A stretch of 64,000 nt of DNA, taken from assembly GCF_005405365.1 (NCBI RefSeq), contig NZ_BJDX01000002.1:124001-188000 (forward strand). The letters are read 5' to 3'. The translations under genes and the position numbers were made by a program. Shown here piece by piece: positions 53,573 to 63,115 of the stretch. The notes under the pieces are model-generated. The model was given only the letters and a program-made list of their open reading frames with translations, was not told the origin of the DNA and did not search any database. This DNA comes from Enterococcus xiangfangensis (GTDB taxonomy: Bacteria; Bacillota; Bacilli; Lactobacillales; Enterococcaceae). Numbering within the stretch: position 1 is the stretch's first letter; every line of letters begins with the position of its first letter.

Positions 53573-54048
53573 CTCACGATTATTAAAAAGTAAACAACTT
53601 AGACTAAAGAAATAAGCCAACTCCTTTAGATGGATAAAAGAACAATAAAATGAGAAAATAATAAGAAAAACAAAATGCTTGAAATATAATAAAAATCTGC
53701 TGAATTTTAACGAATTAGTCAGAAAAAATGTTAGTTCGAAAAAAAGTTTGAAGAATTGTTTAAAAAAACTAGAAGATATAGTAAACTAATGGAAGCGGAT
53801 ACGAATGATTAGATTTGTTTTTATTCATAGAAACACTTGAAATCCAAATGGTTTTATGGTTATTTTAAAACTAACGATAGGTGAATGGATGCACAAATCT
53901 CTATCGATAATTCTAATCTGTTGCATAGCAGTTGATAGTTGTCAAAAAGAGTATTAATGGATTATTAACAGCTGCGTGGGAACAAAGCTGTTCTTAATAT
54001 AAAGCCATCAGGCAAGAAATAGCAGACTAAAAAAAGGAGTGAAAGATT
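53573..54048. other. Promoter region of the proline-peptide operon, with a cre-like site
   Basis: About 480 bp without a gene. ATGGAAGCGGATACG (53789-53803) fits the cre consensus except the last base, suggesting CcpA control. AACAGCT...AGCTGTT (about 53969-53994) forms a hairpin in the leader. AGGAGTG before 54049 is the ribosome site of the next gene. Confidence 0.5.
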
Positions 54049-55125
54049 TTGAAAGAACATCGCGTTGAAAGAGTAATTGAAAAAATGAATGAACAAGGAT
54101 ATGGCCAATTATTGGTTTCAGATCCAACAACTATTTTCTATCTAACTGGCCGCTGGATCCATCCTGGTGAACGGTTATTAGTATTAGTGATTACTCCAGA
54201 GAACAAGAACACATTGATCGTCAACAAATTATTCCCAATCGAAGAAGATCTGGGCGTGGAAAAAGTATTTATTGATGATACCGACGACGCTGTGAAAAAA
54301 GTTCTTGAGTATGTTGATACTGATAAAAAAATCGGGATCGATAAGAACTGGCCAGCTCATTTCTTACTAGACTTACTAGAAACTGTTCCAAATGCTAAAT
54401 TAGGAAACGGTTCTGAAGTGACAGATGCTGTTCGTGCGGTCAAAGACGAAGAAGAAAAACAATTGATGCGTGAAGCTCAAGCTGACAATGAACTTGCGAT
54501 CGATCGTTTGAAAAAATTATTGCCTGAAGAATTAACTGAAGCTGAAATGGCAGAAAAACTAGGTGAATTCTATAAAGAAATGGGCAATACTGGATTTTCA
54601 TTTGATCCAATCGTCGGCTATGGCGCAAACGCGGCAGATCCGCATCATGAAACGGATGATTCAAAAGTAAAACCGGGCGATTCTGTTATCTTAGACATCG
54701 GCGGCATCAAAAATTCTTACGCTTCAGATATGACTCGGACTTTCTTCTACAAAGAAGTTTCTGATAAAGGTCGCGAAGTGTATGAAACCGTTAAAGAAGC
54801 AGCGCAACGGGCGATCGATTTAGTGAAGCCAGGTGTGAAATTGTCAGACCTTGATGCAGCAGCTCGTGATTATATCACTGAAAAAGGCTATGGTGAATAC
54901 TTCACTCATCGCTTAGGCCATTTTATTGGAATTGATTGCCACGAAGCTGGTGACGTTTCAGGATCAAACGACAATGTAGCTGAAGTTGGAAATGTCTTCT
55001 CAATCGAACCAGGGATCTATATTCCAGGAGAAATCGGTGTTCGTATCGAAGACTTAGTCATCGTAACAGAAGATGGCTGCGAAAACTTGAATCATTATTC
55101 TAAAGAGTTAGAAGTAATCGGTTAG
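54049..55125 (+). CDS. pepQ: M24 family Xaa-Pro dipeptidase (prolidase type)
   Basis: 358 residues from a TTG with AGGAGTG upstream. Metal ligands: VILDIGGIKNSYASDMTRTF (two Asp), THRLGHFIGIDCHE (His), SIEPGIYIPG (Glu) and GVRIEDLVIVTE (Glu). This is the PepQ pattern; it should cleave Xaa-Pro dipeptides to give free proline. It is first in a run with proline iminopeptidase and a peptide transporter and lies before the proline reductase operon, so it is probably dedicated to feeding proline into that pathway. Confidence 0.88.
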   Translation: MKEHRVERVIEKMNEQGYGQLLVSDPTTIFYLTGRWIHPGERLLVLVITPENKNTLIVNKLFPIEEDLGVEKVFIDDTDDAVKKVLEYVDTDKKIGIDKNWPAHFLLDLLETVPNAKLGNGSEVTDAVRAVKDEEEKQLMREAQADNELAIDRLKKLLPEELTEAEMAEKLGEFYKEMGNTGFSFDPIVGYGANAADPHHETDDSKVKPGDSVILDIGGIKNSYASDMTRTFFYKEVSDKGREVYETVKEAAQRAIDLVKPGVKLSDLDAAARDYITEKGYGEYFTHRLGHFIGIDCHEAGDVSGSNDNVAEVGNVFSIEPGIYIPGEIGVRIEDLVIVTEDGCENLNHYSKELEVIG

Positions 55126-55140
55126 GAGGCCACGCAACGT

Positions 55141-56022
55141 ATGAAAATCGAAGAAGGCTACATGCCTTATTTAGGGCATCAGACGTATTATCGGATTGTT
55201 GGTGAACAATCCGGTAATAAAAAACCATTGATTGTCATGCACGGCGGACCTGGATCAACCCATAACTATTTTGAAGTACTTGATGAAATGGCGGTCGATG
55301 GCCGCCAGATCATCATGTATGATCAATTAGGTTGTGGAAAATCAGCGGTACCATCGCAGCCAGATCTTTGGACGGCTGAGACTTGGGTCAATGAATTGAT
55401 TGCTTTGAGAGAACACTTGAACTTGGATGAAGTTCACTTATTAGGCCAATCTTGGGGCGGCATGTTAGAAATTATTTATGTTTGTGATTACGCGCCAAAA
55501 GGCATCAAGAGTATGGTTCTTTCAAGTACGTTATCTTCTGCCAAATTATGGGCTCAAGAACAACACCGAATGATCAAATTTATGTCTGAAGAAGATCAAG
55601 CAGCGATTGCAAAAGCAGAAGCAACTGGTAATTACGATGATCCAGCGTATCTTGCAGCCAATGATCGTTTCATGGTCCGTCATGCAGCACCGGTATTTAC
55701 GAAAGACGATCCAGAACCTTTATGGCGTAAAAAAGTCGCTGGAACAGAAAGTTATGTTGCGGCTTGGGGACCAAATGAATATTCACCTGAAGGGACTTTA
55801 CAAGGGTATGACTACACAGAAAAATTGCGTGAAGTTACTGTCCCAACGCTTGTTACTAGCGGCACAAACGATTTGTGCACACCTTTGATAGCGAAAACTA
55901 TGTATGACGCGATCCCAGGGGCAAAATGGGAGCTGTTTGCGAACAGCCGACATATGCCGTTTGTGGAGGAACGCGAAAAATACATGAAACTGTTGGAAGG
56001 CTGGTTAGCAGCAAACGACTAA
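55141..56022 (+). CDS. pip: Proline iminopeptidase (alpha/beta hydrolase, S33)
   Basis: 293 residues. Oxyanion motif MHGGPGSTHNYF, nucleophile Ser in LLGQSWGGML, Asp in TSGTNDLCTP and His in NSRHMPFVEE form the catalytic triad. The cap domain contains the Glu-rich stretch typical for binding the N-terminal proline. It frees N-terminal proline from small peptides. It starts 15 nt after pepQ with GGAGG before the ATG. Confidence 0.92.
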   Translation: MKIEEGYMPYLGHQTYYRIVGEQSGNKKPLIVMHGGPGSTHNYFEVLDEMAVDGRQIIMYDQLGCGKSAVPSQPDLWTAETWVNELIALREHLNLDEVHLLGQSWGGMLEIIYVCDYAPKGIKSMVLSSTLSSAKLWAQEQHRMIKFMSEEDQAAIAKAEATGNYDDPAYLAANDRFMVRHAAPVFTKDDPEPLWRKKVAGTESYVAAWGPNEYSPEGTLQGYDYTEKLREVTVPTLVTSGTNDLCTPLIAKTMYDAIPGAKWELFANSRHMPFVEEREKYMKLLEGWLAAND

Positions 56023-56042
56023 GAATTTAAAAGAGAGAAGGA

Positions 56043-57404
56043 ATGATAGTGGAAACAACTCCAGTAAAAACAAAAAAGCCTTTTGGGTTTTATGTCTGTG
56101 CACTAGGATTCACGTTTGAACGTTGTGCTTTTTACACAGCAAAATATATGTTAGCGATTTGGATCGCGACAACTGCAGCATCTGGCGGTTTAGGAATGAC
56201 GAGTGCTCAAGGGGTACAAATTTCAGCATGGTTCGTTGCAGCAACGTATATTACACCAACATTCGGTGGATATATCGCTGACTATTGGTTAAGTCCACGG
56301 CTCTGTGTAGCTGCCGGGATGGTTATGATGGGTGTTGGATACATGTTAGCTTGGCAAGCCAGCTCAATGGGGATGGTTTGGCTGATGATCATCTTAGTAG
56401 CTCTTGGAACCGGGTTATTTAAAGGAAACCTTTCAGGGGTAAATGCCTTATTGTTCAATGATGAAAAAGAATTGAATGAAGCATTCTCTATTCAATATTC
56501 ATTTGTTAACGTCGGTTCATTTATTGGAACAACTTTCTTAGTATTGTTGATCCCAGCTTTTGGTTTCAATTTTGTCTTTATGATTTGTGGTGTATTATTG
56601 TTAATTGATGCGCTTTGGTTTATCTTTAACAGCCGTTCACTAGGTGAAGCAGGGAAAAAACCATTTAAAATCGACCAACGTCAATTCGAATCAGCAGGGA
56701 AAAAAGACAATGCTGCTGATACAAAATTGACTTCAGGCGATAAAAAACGGATCGTTGCGATTATTTTAGTTACATTATTCTCTGTTGTTTTCTGGACAGT
56801 TTGGTACTTAGCATATATGCCGGCATATTTCTACTTTGGTTACGGAGATGGTGCTGGATTTATCGAACGTGCTAACTGGGTGATTGGTAGTTTCAAGGTC
56901 CCAACTTCTTACTTCGATTCGATGAATGCTTTAACCTGTATCGTCTTAGGACCTGTCTTGGGTCGTTTATGGACGAAACTAGCTGCTCGACCTAAAGGCG
57001 ATATGAGCATGTTCAAGAAAACAGCACTAGGTATGATGCTAGTTGGTGTTTCTTATCTAGTAATGGTTTTAGCCGATGTAGTCGGAGACGGAAAAACAGG
57101 TATCTTATGGTTGGCTTTAGTAAGTCTATTGATGTCAGTTGGTGAAATGGTCTTCTCACCACTTGGAAACTCATTTATTGCAAAATTAGCACCAGCAAAA
57201 ATGATGGGATTATTATTAGGTGTCTGGACAATCGCTGTGTTCTTCTCACAAATGATTTATCCAGTAATCTATGCATTGTTAGAAACAGATGTCCCTAAAG
57301 ATTTCCAAATGGGTTATGGGGTTCTAGCCGGAGTCGTTATTGTACTAGGCTTGATTCTATGGTTTGGTAGCAAGTCATTAGACGCACTTGAAACTGCTGA
57401 ATAA
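56043..57404 (+). CDS. Proton-dependent di/tripeptide transporter (POT/PTR family)
   Basis: 453 residues, about 14 helices. The first helix region has GFTFERCAFYTAKYMLAIW, the ExxER-like POT motif (here FERCAFY), and TPTFGGYIADYWLSPRLC and FKGNLSGVNALLFND follow. It imports small peptides with H+. ATG 56043 touches AAGGA, so GTG 56049 with 6-nt spacing is the more likely start. It is the third gene of the proline-peptide operon, which ends at the terminator at 57436. Confidence 0.9.
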   Translation: MIVETTPVKTKKPFGFYVCALGFTFERCAFYTAKYMLAIWIATTAASGGLGMTSAQGVQISAWFVAATYITPTFGGYIADYWLSPRLCVAAGMVMMGVGYMLAWQASSMGMVWLMIILVALGTGLFKGNLSGVNALLFNDEKELNEAFSIQYSFVNVGSFIGTTFLVLLIPAFGFNFVFMICGVLLLIDALWFIFNSRSLGEAGKKPFKIDQRQFESAGKKDNAADTKLTSGDKKRIVAIILVTLFSVVFWTVWYLAYMPAYFYFGYGDGAGFIERANWVIGSFKVPTSYFDSMNALTCIVLGPVLGRLWTKLAARPKGDMSMFKKTALGMMLVGVSYLVMVLADVVGDGKTGILWLALVSLLMSVGEMVFSPLGNSFIAKLAPAKMMGLLLGVWTIAVFFSQMIYPVIYALLETDVPKDFQMGYGVLAGVVIVLGLILWFGSKSLDALETAE

Positions 57405-57435
57405 TCAGCCCGTTAAAAATTTATCTTAAATGATT

Positions 57436-57468
57436 AAGTTCTTGCCTCAATAAGGCAAGAACTTTTTT
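57436..57468 (+). terminator. Terminator of the proline-peptide operon
   Basis: AAGTTCTTGCC pairs with GGCAAGAACTT followed by a T-run. Confidence 0.92.
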
Positions 57469-57926
57469 TATATATCAGGTGATGAACTTTATTATATGTG
57501 AGTGATTGTACATATAAAAATCACATGGAAAACCTGTTATAACCGAAAAAATAAAAAGTTCATAGGGTTAACCTAAATGAGAATAGCTCTCAATTAAATA
57601 ACAATCGAAAACTATTTTTAACTTGTCAATATTAGAAAATTGTTCTAGTTAGGTATGAATCAAACATAAAAATGGAATGAACCGTATCGGATAAAACAGT
57701 ATTAAGACAACTTTTGCAATCGTTTTTCTGTTTTCGTCAAAAATAATGAAAATTTAATTAGAAAACTCCGTAATTCAGGATATATATAAAGTTAATTCCC
57801 AGAAAATATCAAAATAATCAAGAAACGACCTTTTATAACTAGAGTGATTGTGCTATTATTTACATGAACTACGGGTGGCTGATTTGCTCAAGTTCAAACA
57901 AGATAGAAACAGGGAGGTGAAAAATT
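57469..57926. other. Leader and promoter region of the proline reductase operon
   Basis: About 460 bp without a gene; strongly AT-rich. Its 3' end holds a sigma-54-like promoter (57873-57888) and the GGGAGGTG ribosome site of prdC. I see no clear enhancer palindrome. Confidence 0.5.
57873..57888 (+). promoter_or_regulatory. Possible sigma-54 promoter of the prd operon
   Basis: GG (57874-57875) and GC (57886-57887) stand exactly 10 bp apart, with TTGCT at the -12 element as in the consensus TGGCAC-N5-TTGCW; the -24 side is weak (GGGTGG). In Clostridioides difficile prd genes are activated by PrdR, a sigma-54 enhancer-binding protein, which makes the position plausible. A start would fall near 57899. 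Confidence 0.4.
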
Positions 57927-59222
57927 TTGACACAAATTCTTATACCATTAAAACAACATGTTGGCGCTCCTTGTAAAGGAATCGTAAAAGCTGGTGATCA
58001 AGTCCAACGGGGACAATTGATTGCTGAGCCAAACGGCTTAGGTGCCAACATCCATGCAAGTTTCTCTGGAAAAGTTGTCGATGTAAATGGCGAAAACATT
58101 GTTTTAACGATTGATGAAGAACAAGATCTTTCTACTTACGTACCAATTCCTGATACTGAATCGAACGCAAAAGCAGTCGAAGCAGCAGGGATCGTCGGTG
58201 CTGGTGGTGCAGGTTTCCCAACATTCTTGAAATTAGCATGTGAGATTCCGGAAGGGCTCTTTATTGCAAATGGAGCAGAATGTGAAGCGCTATTGGCTCA
58301 CAACGTGAAACAAATGGACGAACATATCGATCAACTAGTCCGTGGAATGAAGTACTGTATGGAAATGACTAAAGCACCTAAAGGCGTGATTGCGGTAAAA
58401 GGCAAACATCGTGAGTTAGTACTGCGGTTATTAAAAGCGGTTGCGAATGAACCAAAATTGGATATCTATCAATTACCTGACATGTATCCAGCTGGGGATG
58501 AACGAGTGATCGTGCGTGAAGTAATGGACATTGTTTTAAACCCGGGTCAACTTCCAACAGAAGTCGGCGCTGTCATCGATAACGTGGAAACGATTAAACG
58601 CATCGTAGAAGCAATCGAAGATCGAAAACCTTTCATTGATAAAGATGTTACGGTTTCTGGACGAGTAAAACAAAAAGAAACAGTCTTTGTAGATGTCCCA
58701 ATCGGAACACCAGTCAAAACATTAATCAATAATGTCGGCGGGTACGTTGAACCGCACGGTGAAATCGTAATTGGGGGACCGATGACTGGAAGAAGCGGCG
58801 ATGAAATGACGCCAATCACTAAAACAAGTGGTGGTGTGTTGGTCGCTATGCCTTTCCCACAAGAAACACGCAAAGTCGGTCTTTTGATCTGTGAATGCGG
58901 AGGTTCTGCTGAACGGATGACTGAGATTGCTAACAATATGGGTGCAGAAGTTGTCGCTGCAGAACGCTGCAAGCGAATGGTAGAAGTAAATGGAAGATAT
59001 AGATGTGCCCTGCCGGGTATTTGTCCAGGTCAAGCTGCAACTGTAATGTCCTTGAAAAAACAAGGTGCAGAAGTAATCATGACCGGATCTTGTTCCGATT
59101 GAACGAACACCGTTATGGGTGTAGCTCCTAGGTTAGGAGTTCCGGTTTATCATCACACAGATCATGTACTGCGGGCAGATGGTCACAGACTATATCGTAA
59201 ATTACCTACTACTAAAAACTAA
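57927..59222 (+). CDS. prdC: Proline reductase-associated electron transfer selenoprotein PrdC (in-frame UGA = Sec)
   Basis: 431 residues if the UGA at 59100-59102 is read as selenocysteine; without readthrough it would end at 391. The RnfC-like body shows IPLKQHVGAPCKGIVKAGDQV, AGIVGAGGAGFPTFLKL, NGAECEALLAHNVKQ and CALPGICPGQAATVM. The extension after UGA stays in frame for 39 codons (TNTVMGVAPRLGVPVYHHTD...) to a TAA and creates C389-S-D-U392, a CxxU redox pair. Clostridial PrdC is a known selenoprotein. A hairpin ACACC/GGTGT (59107-59122) lies 4 nt past the UGA, a SECIS candidate. PrdC is thought to pass electrons from NADH to proline reductase. It starts at TTG after GGGAGGTG. Confidence 0.9.
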
Positions 59223-59247
59223 TTTAAAATTTAGGAGGATTTAACGA

Positions 59248-61149
59248 ATGTCTATTACAGCAGAAACTGCTAAAGAACATGCCAAAGACCCTGCAGTATT
59301 ATGTTGCCGTGCGGAAGCAGGCAAAGTAATCGCACCAGATGACTTAGAAGATCCAGCGATCTTCCCAGACTTAGAGGATTCAGGTTTGTTAGAATTACCT
59401 GAAAATGCTCTAACAATCGAACAAGTACTTGGCACGACATTGAAAGAAACAACGGATGCGTTGATTCCATTAACGAAAGAATTATTAGATGGTGTTGTTG
59501 AAGTTGCTGAAGAAGCAGAAGAAGCTCCAGCAGAAACAGCTGAGACACCAGTTGAAGCACCAGCACCGATCGCGCCAGTAGCGCCGGTTGCCCCTGTGGC
59601 ACAATTCGGCGGACAAACGATCAAAATCCATATTGCTGAAGGCCGCGGTATCGACTTAGAAGTACCAATGTCTGTAGCTAGTCAAGTCGGCGTAGCTCCC
59701 GCTGCACCGGCAGCACCAGTTGCAGCTCAAGCACCTGCTGAACAAGCAGAAGTTGCAGCACCAGAAGCAAAAGTAGAAGAAAAAGTGATCCGTTCAGTTC
59801 GTCATGATCACTTAAAGATTGACAAGATCGTCTTTGGTGAAGAAACAAAAATCGAAGGCACAACGTTAACGCTACGTAATATGGAAGAAATGTGTGCAGA
59901 AGCTGTTGAGTTAGAAAAGCTTGTTGAAAGCATGACTTTAGAAATCATCACACCAGATAAGTATAGTGAATATAGTGAAACGATCATGGATGTTCAGCCA
60001 ATCGCTACCAAAGTTGAAGGCGATATTGGCCATGGGATCACCCGTGTTTTAGATGGCGTAGTTATGGTTGTTACAGGAACAGACTCAAATGGTGTTCAAA
60101 TCGGTGAATTCGGTTCATCAGAAGGTGAATTAGACCGCAACATCATGTGGGGACGTCCTGGCGCACCAGAAAAAGGCGAGATCTTCATTAAAACACAAGT
60201 AACAATCAGAGAACATGCAAACATGGAACGTCCTGGTCCATTAGCCGCTCACCACGTGTCTGATCATATTACTCAAGAAATCCGTGAAGCATTGAAAAAA
60301 GCGGATGACTCATTAGTGGTTGATTCAGAAGAAATTGTACAAAAACGCCGTATCGGTAATAAGAAGGTCTTGATCGTAAAAGAAATCATGGGTCAAGGTG
60401 CAATGCACGATAACTTGATTATGCCGATCGAACCAGTTGGAACACTAGGAGCAAAACCAAACGTTGACCTAGGAAACTTGCCAATCATGTTGGCACCAAC
60501 AGAAGTTTTAGATGGCGGTTTACATGCGTTAACTTGTATCGGACCTGCATCAAAAGAAACTTCTCGTCATTACTGGAGAGAACCATTGGTTAAAGAAGCA
60601 ATGGCTGATGAAGAAATCGATCTAGTAGGGGTTATGTTTGTTGGCTCACCACAAGCAAATACTGAAAAGTATTATGTTTCAAAACGTCTAGGAATGACCA
60701 TCGAAGCAATGGATATTGATGGCGCAATCGTAACGACAGAAGGTTTTGGTAATAACCATATCGATTTTGCTTCTCATATTGAAGAAATCGGGAAACGTGG
60801 CGTAAAAGTTGTCGGTGATTCTTACTCTGCTGTTCAAGGAGCATTAGTTGTAGGTAACGCTGAAATGGGCGCAATGGTTGATAATAATAAATCAAAACAA
60901 GGAATCGAAAACGAAATCTTGTCTAACAATACTTTGTGTCAAGAAGACGCTATTCGTGATTTAGCAATGTTGAAGACATTAATGGGCGGCGGCGAAATCA
61001 AAGCTGCTGAACGTAAATGGAATCCAAATGTAAAAGCGAACAATATCGAGATCATCGAAAAAACCACAGGTAAGAAAATCAACCTAGCGGAAAATGAACA
61101 AGTTCTTCCTAAGAGTAAGAAACGTCAAGAAATCTACGAAAAAGATTAA
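59248..61149 (+). CDS. prdA: D-proline reductase proprotein PrdA
   Basis: 633 residues. PrdA is cleaved at a cysteine to give two subunits, the new N-terminus bearing a pyruvoyl group that binds the proline amine. The site is visible as GLHALTCIGPASKET, cysteine 430. N-terminal part: ALCCRAEAG-like start (PAVLCCRAEAGKVIAPDDLEDP), then an Ala/Pro/Glu-rich linker near 90-180, and HLKIDKIVFGEETKIEG. The C-terminal subunit has GVMFVGSPQANTEKYYVSKRLG. It acts with PrdB in the cytoplasm, opening D-proline to 5-aminovalerate. The ATG follows AGGAGG. Confidence 0.94.
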   Translation: MSITAETAKEHAKDPAVLCCRAEAGKVIAPDDLEDPAIFPDLEDSGLLELPENALTIEQVLGTTLKETTDALIPLTKELLDGVVEVAEEAEEAPAETAETPVEAPAPIAPVAPVAPVAQFGGQTIKIHIAEGRGIDLEVPMSVASQVGVAPAAPAAPVAAQAPAEQAEVAAPEAKVEEKVIRSVRHDHLKIDKIVFGEETKIEGTTLTLRNMEEMCAEAVELEKLVESMTLEIITPDKYSEYSETIMDVQPIATKVEGDIGHGITRVLDGVVMVVTGTDSNGVQIGEFGSSEGELDRNIMWGRPGAPEKGEIFIKTQVTIREHANMERPGPLAAHHVSDHITQEIREALKKADDSLVVDSEEIVQKRRIGNKKVLIVKEIMGQGAMHDNLIMPIEPVGTLGAKPNVDLGNLPIMLAPTEVLDGGLHALTCIGPASKETSRHYWREPLVKEAMADEEIDLVGVMFVGSPQANTEKYYVSKRLGMTIEAMDIDGAIVTTEGFGNNHIDFASHIEEIGKRGVKVVGDSYSAVQGALVVGNAEMGAMVDNNKSKQGIENEILSNNTLCQEDAIRDLAMLKTLMGGGEIKAAERKWNPNVKANNIEIIEKTTGKKINLAENEQVLPKSKKRQEIYEKD

Positions 61150-61166
61150 GGCTTAAAGGTGAATCA

Positions 61167-61475
61167 ATGGATAGAATCGATAAACTTAAATATATTTCGA
61201 CTGAGCAAATGTTTGAAGGAATCCTAGTGGAAATCCACGATGCCAGCGTAACAATCGACATCAAGGGACGTTTAGGACAACTAAAAATACCTCGTCGAAT
61301 GATTATTTCTGAATATGATTTAGAAATCGGCCAAGAGGTTGGTTTTTTGATGAGCTATCCAGAAGTACTAGAAGAAGAACCAAATGCGCATTATGTTGAT
61401 GCGATCAAAGAGCATCAACGGCGTCGTTTGGAAAATGAAAAAAGACGAGAAGCAGAAAGCAGAGAGGAGAATTAA
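61167..61475 (+). CDS. Conserved small protein of the prd operon (CBO2463/CBO2479-like)
   Basis: 102 residues between prdA and prdB, the place where clostridial prd operons also carry a small conserved protein. FEGILVEIHDASVTIDIKGRLGQLKIPRRMIISEYDLEIGQEVGFLMSYPEVL looks like a small beta-barrel (S1/OB-like); the C-terminus is a charged helix (EHQRRRLENEKRREAESREEN). Function not known; its fixed location suggests a role in assembly or synthesis of the reductase. Confidence 0.75.
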   Translation: MDRIDKLKYISTEQMFEGILVEIHDASVTIDIKGRLGQLKIPRRMIISEYDLEIGQEVGFLMSYPEVLEEEPNAHYVDAIKEHQRRRLENEKRREAESREEN

Positions 61476-61478
61476 CAC

Positions 61479-62204
61479 ATGGGCTTAACAGTGTTTGAAG
61501 GATTACAGTCAGAAATCTTTGTGCCAATCACACCGAAATCTGTCTTTACTCCTGTCAAAAAAGAGCTTAAAGATATGCGTATTGCATTAGCAACTGCAGC
61601 GGGTGTTCATTTAAAAACGGACAAACGCTTTAACTTAGCTGGAGATACATCTTATCGTGAAATTCCAGATGTTACACCTAGCGATGATTTAATGGTTTCA
61701 CACGGAGGATATGACAATGCCGACGTAAACCGTGACGTTAACGCTATGTTCCCAATCGATCGGTTACACGATCTAGTTAAAGAAGGATTCATTAAAGAAG
61801 CAGCACCTATGCATTACGGCTTTATGGGTGGCGGGGGAGACCAAGATGCATTCCACGATCTAACTGGTCCTGAAATCGCTCAAAAATTAGTTGACGAAGA
61901 AGTCGACGCAGTCGTATTGACCGCTGGCTGAGGAACCTGTCATAGAACTGCCGTGATCGTGCAGAGAGCTATTGAGGAAGCAGGGATTCCTACTATTTTA
62001 ATCGCCGCATTACCACCAGTAGTACGGCAAAATGGTTCACCAAGAGCCGTAGCACCTCGGGTACCGATGGGCGCAAACGCTGGCGAACCACATAACATTG
62101 AAATGCAATTAGGTATCTTACATGATACTCTAAGAAGTTTAGTATCAATCGAAACGCCAGGGAAAATTGTTCCATTACCTTATGAATACATTGCCCACGT
62201 CTAA
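61479..62204 (+). CDS. prdB: D-proline reductase selenoprotein subunit PrdB (in-frame UGA = Sec151)
   Basis: 241 residues when the UGA at 61929-61931 is read as Sec151. The sequence around it is VVLTAG-U-GTCHRTA, giving Sec-Gly-Thr-Cys (UxxC), the known active site of PrdB. The frame stays open for 90 further codons of clear PrdB homology (GIPTILIAALPPVVRQNGSPRAVAPRVPMG). Without Sec insertion only an inactive 150-residue fragment would be made. The 40 nt after UGA can fold with CTGC/GCAG arms near 61944-61962, a SECIS candidate. AGAGGAG precedes the ATG, 4 nt from the gene before. Confidence 0.94.
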
Positions 62205-62350
62205 ATCAAGAGGTTGATTTAATAAGTGCTCAGCGTCAAGAAATAAGCCGAAAATTCCAAAGATTACTTTTTAATTTTTGTGAATTTTCGACTCGTTTCT
62301 ATAGATGCTACTTACTTAATCACCGTTTACTTTGAAAGCAGGTGTGAATA

Positions 62351-63088
62351 ATGCGAGGCGAAACTTTAAAGATCAAAGTTTTTCATATGGATGAAGTCAC
62401 TGTAGGCAGCGACTTTCATATTGAACCAACACGGTTACAGATCAAGGAAGACTTTGATTGCCAAGACGCCGCTATTCAGAAGCTGACGATTCGATTACTC
62501 CCACCACATCAACTAGCTGTTGAAACCAACACTATTATGGATATCATTCCGATTTCCACAAAAGTGTTGGGTGTGTTGGGTTCAGGGATCACGCATACAC
62601 TTACCGGAGTTTCAGTCGTCATGACTGGAGCTATTGAAGAAGGGGAACAAATGCATGAATTTGGCTCTTCTGAGGGAGTATTGCGTGATCATTTAGTATT
62701 GAATCAAGCGGGGACGCCTAACGCTAAGGATTACGTGATTTTAGTAGATCTCTTAGCCAAAAAGGGGACTCCTTTTAATCGTGAACTTTGTCTTAAAATG
62801 TTTGCGATCGTGGATGAGTTTATTCAAGAAATTCGCGAAAAAATGAAGATGCTGGAAGGAAAAGACGCTTGTGAAGTCCATGTCTATGAAGAGAATGCCC
62901 ATCCAGGTAAACCCAAAGTAGCCTTAGTCAAGCAAGTAGCGGGGCAAGGAGCGATGTATGATATGTTGCTTTACCCAAATGAGCCAAGCGGCTTCAAAGG
63001 CGGCTGTTCAATCATCGATATGAATAATATGCCCGTCTTTTTAACAGCAAATGAATATCGCGATGGAGCGATTCGTTCTATGGTTTAA
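62351..63088 (+). CDS. prdD: PrdD, homologue of the PrdA N-terminal subunit
   Basis: 245 residues. It aligns with PrdA before its cleavage site: TNTIMDIIPISTKVLGVLGSGITHTLTGVSVVMTG with ETIMDVQPIATKVEGDIGHGITRVLDGVVMVVTG, HEFGSSEGVL with GEFGSSEGEL, VKQVAGQGAMYDMLLYPNEP with VKEIMGQGAMHDNLIMPIEP. It ends in EYRDGAIRSMV, where PrdA has VLDGGLHALT just before its cysteine. It thus corresponds to one processed subunit. prdE follows in the same reading frame. Its own promoter may lie in the 146-nt gap before it. Confidence 0.88.
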   Translation: MRGETLKIKVFHMDEVTVGSDFHIEPTRLQIKEDFDCQDAAIQKLTIRLLPPHQLAVETNTIMDIIPISTKVLGVLGSGITHTLTGVSVVMTGAIEEGEQMHEFGSSEGVLRDHLVLNQAGTPNAKDYVILVDLLAKKGTPFNRELCLKMFAIVDEFIQEIREKMKMLEGKDACEVHVYEENAHPGKPKVALVKQVAGQGAMYDMLLYPNEPSGFKGGCSIIDMNNMPVFLTANEYRDGAIRSMV

Positions 63089-63115
63089 CTGAATAATGGA
63101 CAGGTGGTGTCGTTA

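Noticed and set aside
59102..59248. A truncated prdC followed by a noncoding gap
   Set aside because: Reading the UGA as selenocysteine gives 39 more codons with PrdC-like sequence, a CxxU motif and a proper TAA at 59220-59222.
59241..59624. Minus-strand frame rich in Gly/Ala/Ser over the prdA start
   Set aside because: It is the mirror of the Ala/Pro/Glu-rich linker of PrdA and has no ribosome site.
61929..61953. A nonsense mutation making prdB a pseudogene split in two frames
   Set aside because: The UGA lies at the known Sec position (GUGTCHRTA), both halves are in the same frame and fully conserved.
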